From Bacillus sp. REN10 (GTDB lineage Bacteria > Bacillota > Bacilli > Bacillales > Domibacillaceae): a stretch of DNA of 64,000 bases. The notes beneath the pieces were generated by a model. The model searched no databases and was not told where the DNA came from. It saw only the letters and a list, made by a program, of their open reading frames with translations. Location of the stretch: contig NZ_JADHDW010000001.1 of assembly GCF_016820555.1 (NCBI RefSeq), positions 62,001 to 126,000 of the forward strand, in the 5' to 3' direction. Positions 55,542 through 64,000 of the stretch are shown in pieces; position 1 is the stretch's first letter; each line of letters opens with the position of its first letter. Both the position numbers and the translations under genes were made by a program.

Positions 55542-56486
55542 ATGAAACAACAAATCATTGAAAAGATTAAAGAGTATAGCACTATTATTATCCACCGTCA
55601 TGTCCGTCCAGACCCAGATGCTTACGGATCACAAGGGGGACTTGCGGAAATGATTAAAGCTTCTTTTCCAGAAAAGCAAGTGTATACAGTTGGAGAAGAA
55701 GAGCCGACGCTTCGCTTTTTGCGTACGCTTGATGTGATTGATGATCAAGTATATGCAGGTGCGCTTGTCATCGTATGTGACACAGCCAACGAGGAAAGAA
55801 TTTGTGACAAACGCTATAAATTAGCAAAAGAGTGGATCAAAATAGATCATCACCCGAATGAAGATCCTTACGGTGATGTGAGATGGGTAGATACATCATC
55901 CAGTTCGACCAGTGAAATGATTTATGATTTATATAAAAGCGGCAAAGAGCATGGGTTGAAAATGAATATGGAAGCTGCCAGACTGTTGTTTGCAGGCATT
56001 GTCGGTGACACGGGCCGCTTCCTTTATCCAAGTACGACAGACCGGACAATGGAATATGCGGGAGAATTGATTGAATATAAGTTTGACCGTCATGAACTAT
56101 TTACTCGCATGTATGAAACGGAAGAAAAAGTAGTGAAACTGCAAGGGCATATTTTGCAGCATTTTCAATTAGAAGAAACAGGAGAAGCAGTTGTGTCGTT
56201 GACAAAAGAGCTGCTGAAAGAGTTTGGGGTTGCTCCATCTGAAGCCTCTCTTCTTGTGAGTTGTCTTGGTGAGGTAAAGGGGATCAAAGCTTGGGTCTTT
56301 TTCGTAGAAGAAAATGATCAAATTCGCGTTCGCCTTCGCTCGAAAGGTCCTGTGATTAATGAATTAGCTAAAAAATATAATGGCGGAGGTCACCCGCTGG
56401 CTGCTGGCGCCTCTGTTTATTCTTGGGAGGAAGCCGAACAAGTGGCGAAAGACCTCAAACAATTGTGCAGCGCATACAACGGCTAA
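55542..56486 (+). CDS. nrnA: bifunctional oligoribonuclease / pAp phosphatase NrnA
   Basis: DHH/DHHA1 protein that degrades short RNA oligonucleotides and dephosphorylates 3',5'-pAp. The motifs HVRPDPDAYGS near 21, the DHH motif in KIDHHPNEDP near 104 and the C-terminal GGGHPLAAGAS RNA-binding loop are intact. Length 314 is normal. AAAGGAG precedes the ATG. Its stop overlaps that of the convergent ytrI by three bases. Confidence 0.94.
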   Translation: MKQQIIEKIKEYSTIIIHRHVRPDPDAYGSQGGLAEMIKASFPEKQVYTVGEEEPTLRFLRTLDVIDDQVYAGALVIVCDTANEERICDKRYKLAKEWIKIDHHPNEDPYGDVRWVDTSSSSTSEMIYDLYKSGKEHGLKMNMEAARLLFAGIVGDTGRFLYPSTTDRTMEYAGELIEYKFDRHELFTRMYETEEKVVKLQGHILQHFQLEETGEAVVSLTKELLKEFGVAPSEASLLVSCLGEVKGIKAWVFFVEENDQIRVRLRSKGPVINELAKKYNGGGHPLAAGASVYSWEEAEQVAKDLKQLCSAYNG

Positions 56487-56992
56487 TCAGCTTGAAGCGC
56501 CAGTTCTAGTTGAACTTGAATCGTGGTGTGAAAGAGCCATTCTTTGACATGGAGTGAATAGCTTTTTTGATTGATTTTGATCGTTTTATTTTCAATGGTT
56601 TGACGAAGTAATTCTTTTTGTGAATAGACGGTCTCTAAATCTTTCGCATAAAGAACAGAGAGATCTTCTTTAATGCTCTCCTGTATTTCATAAATGCTTT
56701 GGGCGTCATTGATACCATATTTTTCATAGTTTTTAATTTCGATTTTTACTTCCTGTACAGTTAATTTGTGCAGGTTTTTTTTATTCAATTGTTTGTATTC
56801 TTCTTGCCAAATTTCTAAATGCTGGGTTAAGTCGCGGATTTCATTTTTTTGCATTTCGATGGTGATCGCTTGTCTCTCTTGCAGGGAGCCAAACATATAA
56901 AGAAATAATAGCCAGCTTATGCAGCTGCCGATAACAGCCCCGCTTAACAGCCATTTTCTCCTTTGACGTTTGTGAAAGACAGGGACTCTCAT
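56483..56992 (-). CDS. ytrI: sporulation membrane protein YtrI
   Basis: A 169-residue protein with a basic N terminus (MRVPVFHKRQRRK), one membrane helix (SGAVIGSCISWLLFLYMFG) and a coiled-coil and soluble domain behind it. YtrH and YtrI are sporulation-specific membrane proteins in B. subtilis, needed for efficient sporulation. The start ATG overlaps the ytrH stop by four bases. It ends against nrnA without room for a terminator. Confidence 0.88.
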   Translation of the reverse strand: MRVPVFHKRQRRKWLLSGAVIGSCISWLLFLYMFGSLQERQAITIEMQKNEIRDLTQHLEIWQEEYKQLNKKNLHKLTVQEVKIEIKNYEKYGINDAQSIYEIQESIKEDLSVLYAKDLETVYSQKELLRQTIENKTIKINQKSYSLHVKEWLFHTTIQVQLELALQAD

Positions 56993-57324
56993 GGCGCAAT
57001 ATGTTCTCCTGTTAGCCAAGCGATAATAATCGTACCTGTATGTGTCCCGCCCAAAGCTGATAAAATCAGCAGAAACTGTTTAAATACTTCTTTTGTCTCG
57101 CCTTCTTGAAAGCCGCGTTCAAAGTTTGACAGCGTATCAAATGTGCCGCCGATCGCTGCGACAATGGCCCAGATGTGCAAGCTTTTACTAATTTGCGCGA
57201 TCCCTGTAAAAATCGGTTTGCCTGTGATAAAGGAAGCCATTCCTCCAAGTAGGGATCCCCCTAACAAAACGCCGAAAGCGATAAAATAGCATTTTAACAA
57301 TTCTTGAAAAAAGGTATCCGCCAT
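56989..57324 (-). CDS. ytrH: sporulation membrane protein YtrH
   Basis: A 111-residue protein with three hydrophobic segments; FIAFGVLLGGSLLGGMASFITGK and IWAIVAAIGGTFDTLSNFERG match the YtrH family. The ATG four codons inside the open frame follows GGGAGGA. It is co-translated with ytrI and divergent from dnaE. In B. subtilis the pair is made in the mother cell during sporulation. Confidence 0.88.
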   Translation of the reverse strand: MADTFFQELLKCYFIAFGVLLGGSLLGGMASFITGKPIFTGIAQISKSLHIWAIVAAIGGTFDTLSNFERGFQEGETKEVFKQFLLILSALGGTHTGTIIIAWLTGEHIAP

Positions 57325-57472
57325 AGCTCCTCCCATTCATGATCCGCCTTTCTTTCTATATATGCAGCCGCTCAAGCTTGTATGAAAACAGAACATATTT
57401 TCCTTTTCATCCACTCCCCCTTATAATGTAAGTAAAGGACAGGATGAAATCTGTAAATAAGGGAATGATCAA

Positions 57473-60400
57473 ATGTTCACACATTTACAAATTCAGACAG
57501 GTTATAGTTTGCTTTCAAGCACCATTTCCATTGAGAAGCTCATGGCGAAAGCGAAACAACTTGGCTATCAAGCACTAGCGATTACGGATCACAATGTCAT
57601 GTATGGGGTGATCCCTTTTTATCAAGCGTGTAAAAAAGCAGGGATTAAGCCGCTGATCGGTTTAACCGTTGATGTGAAAAGTGAGTTTACGGATGATGCT
57701 TCCTATCCGCTTGTGCTGCTGGCAAAGAGTCAGGCAGGATATCATCATTTGTTAAAAATTTCGAGTGTGATTCAAACAAAAGCAAAAGAAGGCATTCCGA
57801 TCAAATGGCTCAAAGGATATTCAGCAGGCTTGTTTGCTTTCACTCCAGGTTTAGAAGGGGAAATTGAAGGGTTGCTTCAAAAAGATCAATCAAAAGCGGA
57901 AGAAGTCGCTCAAGCTTTCAAACAATTATTTGCGCCGGGGCACTTTTTTTTATCTATGCAGCGGCATGGAAAGCAAGGAGAGGAGATTGTGAATGAAGGG
58001 ATGAAAGCTTTGAGTAAGAAGCTGTCCATCCCTCTCATTGCCACTCATCACGTTTCATACATTGAAAAGGATGACGCGTTTGCCTTGCAGTGTTTGCAGG
58101 CGATTCGTGATGGTGAAAAATTAGCTGATCAAATGATAGACGATCACCAAGGTGCTTATTTCACTTCCCAGCAAGAAATGGAGACCTTGTTTGCGGATGA
58201 GCCTGAAGCGCTGCAAAGAACAAATGAAATAGCGGCTGCTTGTGAAGTGGAGTTGTCGTTTGGACGCGCCTTGCTTCCGCGATTTCCACATACTGAGGGA
58301 AAATCAGCAGAAGCCTTTTTACAAGAGCTTTGTATTCAAGGGTTAGAAGAAAGGGGCTTGGCTCAGCAGCCGGCCTATAAAGAACGGCTGTTGTATGAGT
58401 TAAATATTATCGAGCGCATGGGATTTAGCGACTATTTTCTTATTGTCTGGGATTTTATGAAGTTTGCTAGAAGCCAGCAGATTTTAACAGGTCCAGGACG
58501 GGGGTCAGCGGCGGGGTCACTTGTCGCGTATGTGCTTCATATTACGTCAGTGGATCCGCTTGAATACGGTTTATTATTTGAGCGTTTTTTGAATCCGGAA
58601 CGCGTCTCAATGCCTGATATTGATCTAGATTTTCCGGATCATCGCCGCGATGAAGTGATTCACTATATTTCACAGAAATACGGGGCACTGCATGCCGCTC
58701 AAATTATCACGTTCGGTACACTGTCTGCTAAGGCTGTCATGCGTGATGTGGCAAGAGTATTCGGTTTTTCGACGGCAGAAATGGAACAGTTGTCCAAATC
58801 GATTCCGACGCGGCCTGGTGTCACATTAAAGCAAGTGTATAAAGAGTCGGAGAAATTTCGCACATGGGTGAGCAGCTCTGCAAACAATGAAAAATTATAT
58901 AAAACGGCATTAACGTTAGAAGGACTGCCGCGTCATACGTCGACCCATGCAGCAGGAATGGTTATTACAGAACAGCCTTTAACGGAACTGATTGCGATTC
59001 AAGAAGGGCATGATGGGCTGTTTCTTACTCAGTTCCCAATGGATACATTGGAGCAATTAGGGCTGTTGAAAATTGACTTATTAGGTTTGCGCAATTTAAC
59101 GATTTTGGAGCGTATTTTAGAATCTATTTATTATTCAGAAGGAAAAAAGCTAAACTTGAAGAATATACCTTTACAAGATCATCAAACCTTTCAATTATTG
59201 GGAAAGGGGCAAACAACGGGTATTTTTCAATTAGAGTCGGAAGGAATGCGAAAGGTGTTGATGCGCCTGCAGCCTAGCCATTTTGAAGATATTGTGGCAG
59301 TGAATGCCTTATATCGTCCAGGTCCAATGGAGCATATTCCTGCCTACATTGAGCGCAAGCATGGTCGAACACCTGTGGAGTACCCTCACTCACATATAAA
59401 AGAGATTTTAGAGCCAACTTATGGAGTGTTAATTTACCAGGAGCAAATTATGCAAATTGCCTCGAAGTTAGCGGGTTTTTCATTGGGAGAGGCTGATTTG
59501 TTAAGAAGGGCTGTCAGCAAGAAAAAGAAAGATGTACTTGATGCTGAGCGCAAGCATTTTGTGCAAGGTGCGCGGCGAAAGGGATACAGTGAAGAAATAG
59601 CGGACAAGGTATATCACTTAATTGTTCAATTTGCCAACTACGGATTCAATAGAAGTCATGCCGTTGCTTACAGCGTGATTGCGTATCAGCTGGCCTATTT
59701 AAAGGCTCATTATCCCATGAATTTTATGGCTGCCCTTTTAACATCTGCGATCGGCAATGAAGAAAAAGTGAAACAGTATATAAGTGAAGCAAAAACGATG
59801 GGCATTCAACTGCTCCCTCCTTCTATTAATGAGAGCCATTTCCCTTTTAAAGCGGAAAAAGAGGGTATTCGCTATAGTCTAGCAGCTATCCGCGGCATTG
59901 GCACAAGTGTACTGAAGGCCATTTTGTCCGCGCGAGAAAAAGGTCCGTTTGTCGATTTATTTGACTTTTGCTTGCGGGTGCCTTTGAAAATTGTGAATAG
60001 AAAAGCGATAGAGGCATTGATTGCTTCAGGCACCTTTGATGAGTTCGGTCAAGATCGGGCTGTTTTAATGAAAAGTCTGGATGTGGCGATCGATCACGTC
60101 GAACTTGTTGGACCTGAAGATGAGGGACTTGGTTTATTTCAGGATACACACTTTTTTCCGAAGCCCAAATATGTGGAAGTAGAGCCAATGGCTATTCAAG
60201 AGAAGCTCACTTTAGAAAAAGAAGTGCTGGGCGTGTATGTCTCTGCTCATCCAACTAAACCTTATGAGCGAATGTTTCATGAGTTTGGGAGTGTTCCTAT
60301 TAACTTGTTAGTGCCCGGGCGTCGTCAAGTAGCTATCGGTATATTTGTGAATGAAGTGAGAGTTATTCGTACAAAAAAAGGGGAAAATATGGCGTTTGTT

Positions 60401-60820
60401 CAATGTTCGGATGCAAGTGGAGAAATAGAAGGCGTCCTTTTTCCGGGGGTGTATCGCAACACAGCTACCTTCCTGCAAGAGGGTTCGATCCTTTTCTTAA
60501 AAGGGGATACAGAGGAGCGAAATGGTCGAAAACAGTTTATTGTGAAAAGTGTCCAAACAACAGAAGAGCTTGAGCGGTTGCAAGAGGAAAAGAGCAAAGT
60601 GCTCTATGTAAAAATTCCTCACACGCCGGATGAACATCTTGTTCTCGAAGATGTTCACCACATTTTTCAACGATTTCCGGGACAGACACCGATCGTGTTG
60701 CATTATGAAAGAACCTATCAAACGGTCAAGCTAAGAGAGAAAAGTTGGATTAAGCCTTCACAGCAACTCATAACCGAATTGGAAAAGGTCGTTGGAAAAG
60801 AATGTGTTGTATTAAAATAA
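57473..60820 (+). CDS. dnaE: DNA polymerase III alpha subunit DnaE
   Basis: Second replicative polymerase of Firmicutes, which extends primers on the lagging strand before PolC. Order: PHP domain (TGYSLLSSTISIEKL, ITDHNVMYG), palm with the catalytic acidic motif PDIDLDF near 380, the helix-hairpin-helix region, and a C-terminal OB fold. Length 1115 equals B. subtilis DnaE. It has no 3'-5' exonuclease insertion. GGGAATG lies near the start. Confidence 0.96.
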   Translation: MFTHLQIQTGYSLLSSTISIEKLMAKAKQLGYQALAITDHNVMYGVIPFYQACKKAGIKPLIGLTVDVKSEFTDDASYPLVLLAKSQAGYHHLLKISSVIQTKAKEGIPIKWLKGYSAGLFAFTPGLEGEIEGLLQKDQSKAEEVAQAFKQLFAPGHFFLSMQRHGKQGEEIVNEGMKALSKKLSIPLIATHHVSYIEKDDAFALQCLQAIRDGEKLADQMIDDHQGAYFTSQQEMETLFADEPEALQRTNEIAAACEVELSFGRALLPRFPHTEGKSAEAFLQELCIQGLEERGLAQQPAYKERLLYELNIIERMGFSDYFLIVWDFMKFARSQQILTGPGRGSAAGSLVAYVLHITSVDPLEYGLLFERFLNPERVSMPDIDLDFPDHRRDEVIHYISQKYGALHAAQIITFGTLSAKAVMRDVARVFGFSTAEMEQLSKSIPTRPGVTLKQVYKESEKFRTWVSSSANNEKLYKTALTLEGLPRHTSTHAAGMVITEQPLTELIAIQEGHDGLFLTQFPMDTLEQLGLLKIDLLGLRNLTILERILESIYYSEGKKLNLKNIPLQDHQTFQLLGKGQTTGIFQLESEGMRKVLMRLQPSHFEDIVAVNALYRPGPMEHIPAYIERKHGRTPVEYPHSHIKEILEPTYGVLIYQEQIMQIASKLAGFSLGEADLLRRAVSKKKKDVLDAERKHFVQGARRKGYSEEIADKVYHLIVQFANYGFNRSHAVAYSVIAYQLAYLKAHYPMNFMAALLTSAIGNEEKVKQYISEAKTMGIQLLPPSINESHFPFKAEKEGIRYSLAAIRGIGTSVLKAILSAREKGPFVDLFDFCLRVPLKIVNRKAIEALIASGTFDEFGQDRAVLMKSLDVAIDHVELVGPEDEGLGLFQDTHFFPKPKYVEVEPMAIQEKLTLEKEVLGVYVSAHPTKPYERMFHEFGSVPINLLVPGRRQVAIGIFVNEVRVIRTKKGENMAFVQCSDASGEIEGVLFPGVYRNTATFLQEGSILFLKGDTEERNGRKQFIVKSVQTTEELERLQEEKSKVLYVKIPHTPDEHLVLEDVHHIFQRFPGQTPIVLHYERTYQTVKLREKSWIKPSQQLITELEKVVGKECVVLK

Positions 60821-60828
60821 CTTAATAC

Positions 60829-60857
60829 TTTACAACCTTCTTTTCATAGTTTATTGT
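60829..60857 (+). promoter_or_regulatory. promoter of ytsJ
   Basis: TTTACA and TATTGT are 17 bases apart; the operator-like palindrome follows 20 bases after the -10 element. Confidence 0.5.
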
Positions 60858-60875
60858 GTTGTAATAGACAAAAGT

Positions 60876-60888
60876 GTGGTCTGACCAC
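60876..60888. promoter_or_regulatory. GntR/FadR-type operator ahead of ytsJ
   Basis: GTGGTCTGACCAC is a perfect 13-bp palindrome and contains TGGTCTGACCA, an exact fit to the TNGTNNNACNA pattern bound by FadR/PdhR-group GntR regulators. A regulator of that group is encoded two genes downstream. Its position just after the start of transcription suits repression. Confidence 0.65.
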
Positions 60889-60933
60889 TTTAGAGATTAA
60901 GAGTGGATTGTTTTAAGTAGGGAGTGGTAGTAA

Positions 60934-62172
60934 GTGTCAATTAGAGAAGAAGCATTACATATGCATAAAGTCAACCAAGGAAAATTATCTACAGGGATTA
61001 AAACAGAGGTGAGAAACGCGAGAGATTTAAGTCTTGCTTATTCACCTGGTGTAGCTGAGCCTTGTAAAGAAATCTATGAAAAGCCAGAAACGGTTTATGA
61101 CTATACGATAAAAGGAAATACTGTAGCTGTTGTATCTGATGGAACAGCGGTACTAGGACTTGGAAATATCGGTCCAGAAGCGGCGATGCCAGTTATGGAA
61201 GGGAAAGCTGTTTTATTTAAAAGCTTTGCAGGTGTGGATGCTTTTCCGATTTGTTTAAATACGAATGATATCGATAAAATTGTTGAAACAGTGAAGTTAA
61301 TGGAGCCAACTTTTGGCGGAGTTAATTTAGAAGATATTGCAGCGCCAAACTGTTTTGAAATTGAAGAGCGTTTAAAGAAAGAAACAAACATTCCTGTGTT
61401 TCACGATGATCAGCATGGAACAGCCATTGTTACTGTTGCTGGTTTAATCAATGCGTTAAAGCTGACTGGAAGAAAAATGACGGATATTAAAGTGGTGGCT
61501 AACGGGGCAGGTGCTGCTGGTATCGCCATTATTAAATTATTAGTTAGTTACGGTGTAAATAATATTATTATGTGTGACTCTCGCGGCGCGATTTATGAAG
61601 GGCGTCCAGAAGGCATGAATCCGGTGAAGGAAGAAGTAGCGAAATATACAAATAGAAACGGCGAATCAGGAACATTAGAAGACATCATTAAAGAAGCAGA
61701 CGTCTTTATTGGTGTATCCGTTGCAGGTGCTTTAACAAAAGAAATGATTGAGACAATGAATCCAGATCCAATTATTTTCGCCATGGCGAATCCAATGCCT
61801 GAAATTATGCCAGATGAGGCGAAAGCTGCGGGAGCGAAAGTAGTGGGAACAGGGCGTTCTGACTTTCCGAATCAAGTGAATAATGTGTTGGCTTTCCCGG
61901 GTATTTTCCGTGGTGCGCTTGATGTGCGGGCAACACATATTAACGAAAAGATGAAACAAGCAGCAGTAGAAGCCATTGCTAGCTTAATCTCTGAATCGGA
62001 ATTAAGTGCTGATCGTGTGATCCCTGGTCCGTTTGATCCAAGAGTGGCACCAGCTGTTGCGGCAGCGGTAGCGAAAGCAGCGATGGAAACGGGTGTTGCT
62101 CGTTTGAAGGTGGATCCGGAAGAAATTAGAGATCGGACTATGCAATTATCGGTTATTGGAAAAGGAGAATAA
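60934..62172 (+). CDS. ytsJ: NAD(P)-dependent malic enzyme, YtsJ type
   Basis: Decarboxylates malate to pyruvate, in relatives mainly with NADP and so a source of NADPH. AYSPGVAEPC opens the malic domain, KGNTVAVVSDGTAVLGLGNIGPEA and HDDQHGTAIV follow, and NGAGAAGIAI is the cofactor loop. It is the short form (412 residues). GTG start behind GGGAG. It is the first gene of a likely unit with gntR, accD and accA. Confidence 0.92.
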   Translation: MSIREEALHMHKVNQGKLSTGIKTEVRNARDLSLAYSPGVAEPCKEIYEKPETVYDYTIKGNTVAVVSDGTAVLGLGNIGPEAAMPVMEGKAVLFKSFAGVDAFPICLNTNDIDKIVETVKLMEPTFGGVNLEDIAAPNCFEIEERLKKETNIPVFHDDQHGTAIVTVAGLINALKLTGRKMTDIKVVANGAGAAGIAIIKLLVSYGVNNIIMCDSRGAIYEGRPEGMNPVKEEVAKYTNRNGESGTLEDIIKEADVFIGVSVAGALTKEMIETMNPDPIIFAMANPMPEIMPDEAKAAGAKVVGTGRSDFPNQVNNVLAFPGIFRGALDVRATHINEKMKQAAVEAIASLISESELSADRVIPGPFDPRVAPAVAAAVAKAAMETGVARLKVDPEEIRDRTMQLSVIGKGE

Positions 62173-62176
62173 TGAG

Positions 62177-62788
62177 GTGACTCTCTCTCGTTCTCCTTCC
62201 AAGTTTGAGAAAGTTGTTGGGCAAATCCGGCAGATCATTTTGGACGATGGCTTAATTCCAGGTGATAAGCTTCCTTCTGAAAGGGAATTGTCAGAGCGGT
62301 TATCTGTTGCTCGCTCTTCTGTCAGGGAAGCGCTTAGAGCACTTGAACTGCTTGGACTGATTGAAACGAAGCGCGGAGAAGGAACCTTTCTCCGTGACTT
62401 TCGTGATCATCAGCTCATTGAACTCCTCAGTACATTTATTTTACAAACGGATAAGAAGAAGCAGGATGTTATCCAAACGAAAGAAATCGTGGAGCTTGGC
62501 TGCTTATCTTTTGTGATTCAGCAAGACCACTTAGACGCCGAATTATCCATCATTGCAGAGGAAATGAAGGCGATTGATTATACAGAAGAGGAGTTCTTTT
62601 CCGCTATGATGGATTTATGTGGGAATGAGCTGTTGAAAAAGATTTGGATGATTGTCTCAGACTATGCCGCTTCTTTCTATTCAGTTGACCGCATGGTGAC
62701 TAGTAAGCCTCATTTTTTGAACTTGATGGAGCAATTAAAAAAGAAAAATATGCCAGCTGTATTTGAAGCATACAAGCAACTTAGTTAA
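62177..62788 (+). CDS. GntR-family regulator (FadR/PdhR group)
   Basis: A 203-residue regulator. The winged helix (about 10-75) has PGDKLPSERELSERLSVARSSVREALRALELLGL, the classic GntR pattern, and the rest is a helical FCD-like effector domain, somewhat short. GTG start with AAAGGAG nine bases ahead, five bases after the ytsJ stop. Its location between ytsJ and accDA and the palindrome before ytsJ suggest it controls this unit; the effector (perhaps an acyl-CoA or organic acid) is unknown. Confidence 0.85.
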   Translation: MTLSRSPSKFEKVVGQIRQIILDDGLIPGDKLPSERELSERLSVARSSVREALRALELLGLIETKRGEGTFLRDFRDHQLIELLSTFILQTDKKKQDVIQTKEIVELGCLSFVIQQDHLDAELSIIAEEMKAIDYTEEEFFSAMMDLCGNELLKKIWMIVSDYAASFYSVDRMVTSKPHFLNLMEQLKKKNMPAVFEAYKQLS

Positions 62789-62854
62789 ACCATCTCACAT
62801 GAACAGAAATCTCAACTAAACGAGTTGAAAGCCTTTACAGGGGGAGGATACACG

Positions 62855-63727
62855 TTGATTAAAGACTTATTTCATAAACAAAAGCCAAAGAAGAAAAAGT
62901 ATGCGACTATTCCTTCTGCAGCAAGTAAGCAGGATGTGCCTGAAGGGATTATGCAGAAATGTCCAAAGTGCAAAAAAATCATGTATACAAAGGAATTAAA
63001 GAAAAATATGCAGATTTGTTTGCAATGTGATTATCACTATGGGATGAATGCCTTCGAACGCCGGGATTCTTTTATCGATGAGGGGACGTTTAAAGAGCTA
63101 GATGAAAACTTGCGCTCAGCGAACCCGCTCGACTTTCCAGACTACATCGAGAAGGTCGAGAAAGATCGAGAGAAAACAAAACTGAATGAAGCGATTTTAA
63201 CTGGCGTAGGTAAAGTGAACGGCTATGAGGTAGTCGTGGCTATTATGGATTCAAACTTCCGAATGGGAAGCATGGGGTCTGTGGTAGGAGAGAAAATTAC
63301 AAGAGCGATTGAAGAAGCTGGCCGTCTTGGCGTGCCTTTCATCATCTTTACAGCCTCTGGAGGAGCCAGAATGCAAGAAGGTGTGCTGTCTTTAATGCAG
63401 ATGGCGAAAACGAGTGTCGCTTTAAAACGCTTTAGCGACCAAGGCGGATTAATTATTTCTATTATGACACACCCGACAACAGGCGGGGTATCAGCAAGTT
63501 TTGCTTCGTTAGGTGATTACAATTTTGCCGAGCCGGGCGCCTTAATTGGTTTTGCTGGGCGACGTATTATTGAACAAACCATTCGTGAAGATCTGCCAGA
63601 AGATTTTCAAACAGCTGAGTTTCTATTAAAGCATGGCCAATTAGATGCTGTGATTCATCGTCATGAGATGAAGGAAAAGATCGGCCTATTATTAGAGATA
63701 CATCAACCGGGTGGTGAATTAGTATGA
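62855..63727 (+). CDS. accD: acetyl-CoA carboxylase carboxyltransferase subunit beta
   Basis: Beta subunit of the carboxyltransferase that makes malonyl-CoA for fatty acid synthesis. An N-terminal zinc ribbon (CPKC and CLQC pairs) is followed by the crotonase-like domain with [17 protein letters not shown] and [16 protein letters not shown]. The start is TTG with GGGGGAGG seven bases ahead, fitting homologues that begin MLKDIF. It overlaps accA by four bases. Confidence 0.95.
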   Translation: MIKDLFHKQKPKKKKYATIPSAASKQDVPEGIMQKCPKCKKIMYTKELKKNMQICLQCDYHYGMNAFERRDSFIDEGTFKELDENLRSANPLDFPDYIEKVEKDREKTKLNEAILTGVGKVNGYEVVVAIMDSNFRMGSMGSVVGEKITRAIEEAGRLGVPFIIFTASGGARMQEGVLSLMQMAKTSVALKRFSDQGGLIISIMTHPTTGGVSASFASLGDYNFAEPGALIGFAGRRIIEQTIREDLPEDFQTAEFLLKHGQLDAVIHRHEMKEKIGLLLEIHQPGGELV

Positions 63728-64000
63728 TCGGATTAGAATTTGAAAAGCCGGTGTTGGAGTTGAAGGAGAAGATTGCTGAGCTAAAAGAATTTACCTCCAA
63801 TTCAGATGTGGACTTGACGGAGGAAATCCAAAGGCTTGAAGAGCGACTTCGCAAACTAGAGAAAGACATTTATGAAAGCATGAGACCGTGGGATCGTGTT
63901 CAAATGGCACGCCATCCAGAACGGCCGACGACGCTTGACTACATTGAACACTTGTTTACAGATTTTATGGAACTTCATGGTGACCGTTTATTTGGAGATG
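63724..64000 (+). CDS. accA: acetyl-CoA carboxylase carboxyltransferase subunit alpha, 5' part
   Basis: The frame starts [20 protein letters not shown] and reads through [25 protein letters not shown] to GDRLFGD at the window end, matching the N terminus of AccA. It is the partner of accD and overlaps it. The catalytic part lies outside the window. Confidence 0.93.
   Translation, partial: MIGLEFEKPVLELKEKIAELKEFTSNSDVDLTEEIQRLEERLRKLEKDIYESMRPWDRVQMARHPERPTTLDYIEHLFTDFMELHGDRLFGD

Overview
The window is chromosomal DNA of a low-GC Gram-positive endospore former of the family Bacillaceae. Gene content and order follow the Bacillus subtilis trmB-to-accA segment closely (trmB, ytnP, ytoP, ytpP, ytpQ, sftA, murC, ytxGHJ, aroA, ccpA, motPS, acuCBA/acsA, tyrS, rpsD, dgcP, hisJ, ezrA, braB, nifZ, thiI, ytcI, sppA, yteJ, ytfIJ, tpx, ytxK, argGH, ytkL, ytoI, ytpI, nrnA, ytrHI, dnaE, ytsJ, accDA). 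Sporulation genes (ytrH, ytrI, the ytfJ/gerW type, a Spo0E-like phosphatase) support a spore former. I cannot name the species. No rRNA, canonical tRNA, IS element, prophage or CRISPR array is visible.

Layout. 1-12.5 kb: end of trmB, a lactonase, an M42 peptidase, an EIIC-like membrane protein, redox proteins, the SftA translocase, a nicotinate phosphoribosyltransferase, murC and the ytxGHJ group. 12.5-26 kb: an FtsA-like protein, aroA-ccpA, the sodium motor genes motPS, the acu/acsA acetate block, tyrS under a T-box, a small Spo0E-like gene and rpsD with its S4 leader. 26-42.6 kb: diguanylate cyclase, hisJ, ezrA, braB, nifZ-thiI, an acyl-CoA synthetase, a RarD-type transporter, sppA-yteJ, a 20/40-bp tandem repeat, ytfIJ, tpx and ytxK. 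42.6-46.5 kb: a complete class IV polyhydroxyalkanoate (PHA) cluster, phaRBC divergent from phaQ-phaP. 46.5-64 kb: a decayed MFS gene, an EcsC protein, argGH, a tRNA-like RNA gene, a Usp protein, a peptidase, ytkL, ytoI, ytpI, nrnA, ytrHI, dnaE, malic enzyme, a GntR regulator and accD-accA (accA cut by the window end).

How the genes work together. Several units control acetyl-CoA and carbon flow: ccpA, acsA with its acetylation/deacetylation genes acuABC, the pha cluster, and ytsJ-gntR-accDA, which links NADPH supply with the first step of fatty acid synthesis. In B. subtilis the place between ytxK and argG holds ackA and moaB; here it holds the pha cluster, so storage of excess acetyl units sits where the acetate kinase gene would be.

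Most unusual features: (1) a free-standing RNA gene whose ends form a tRNA-like acceptor stem, D-arm-like hairpin and perfect T arm around a roughly 140-nt insert; (2) an intergenic array of four 40-bp units, each built of two 20-bp half-units; (3) a perfect GntR-type operator in front of ytsJ; (4) a three-hairpin short RNA candidate between the Spo0E-like gene and rpsD; (5) a 38-codon MFS transporter remnant beside the pha cluster.
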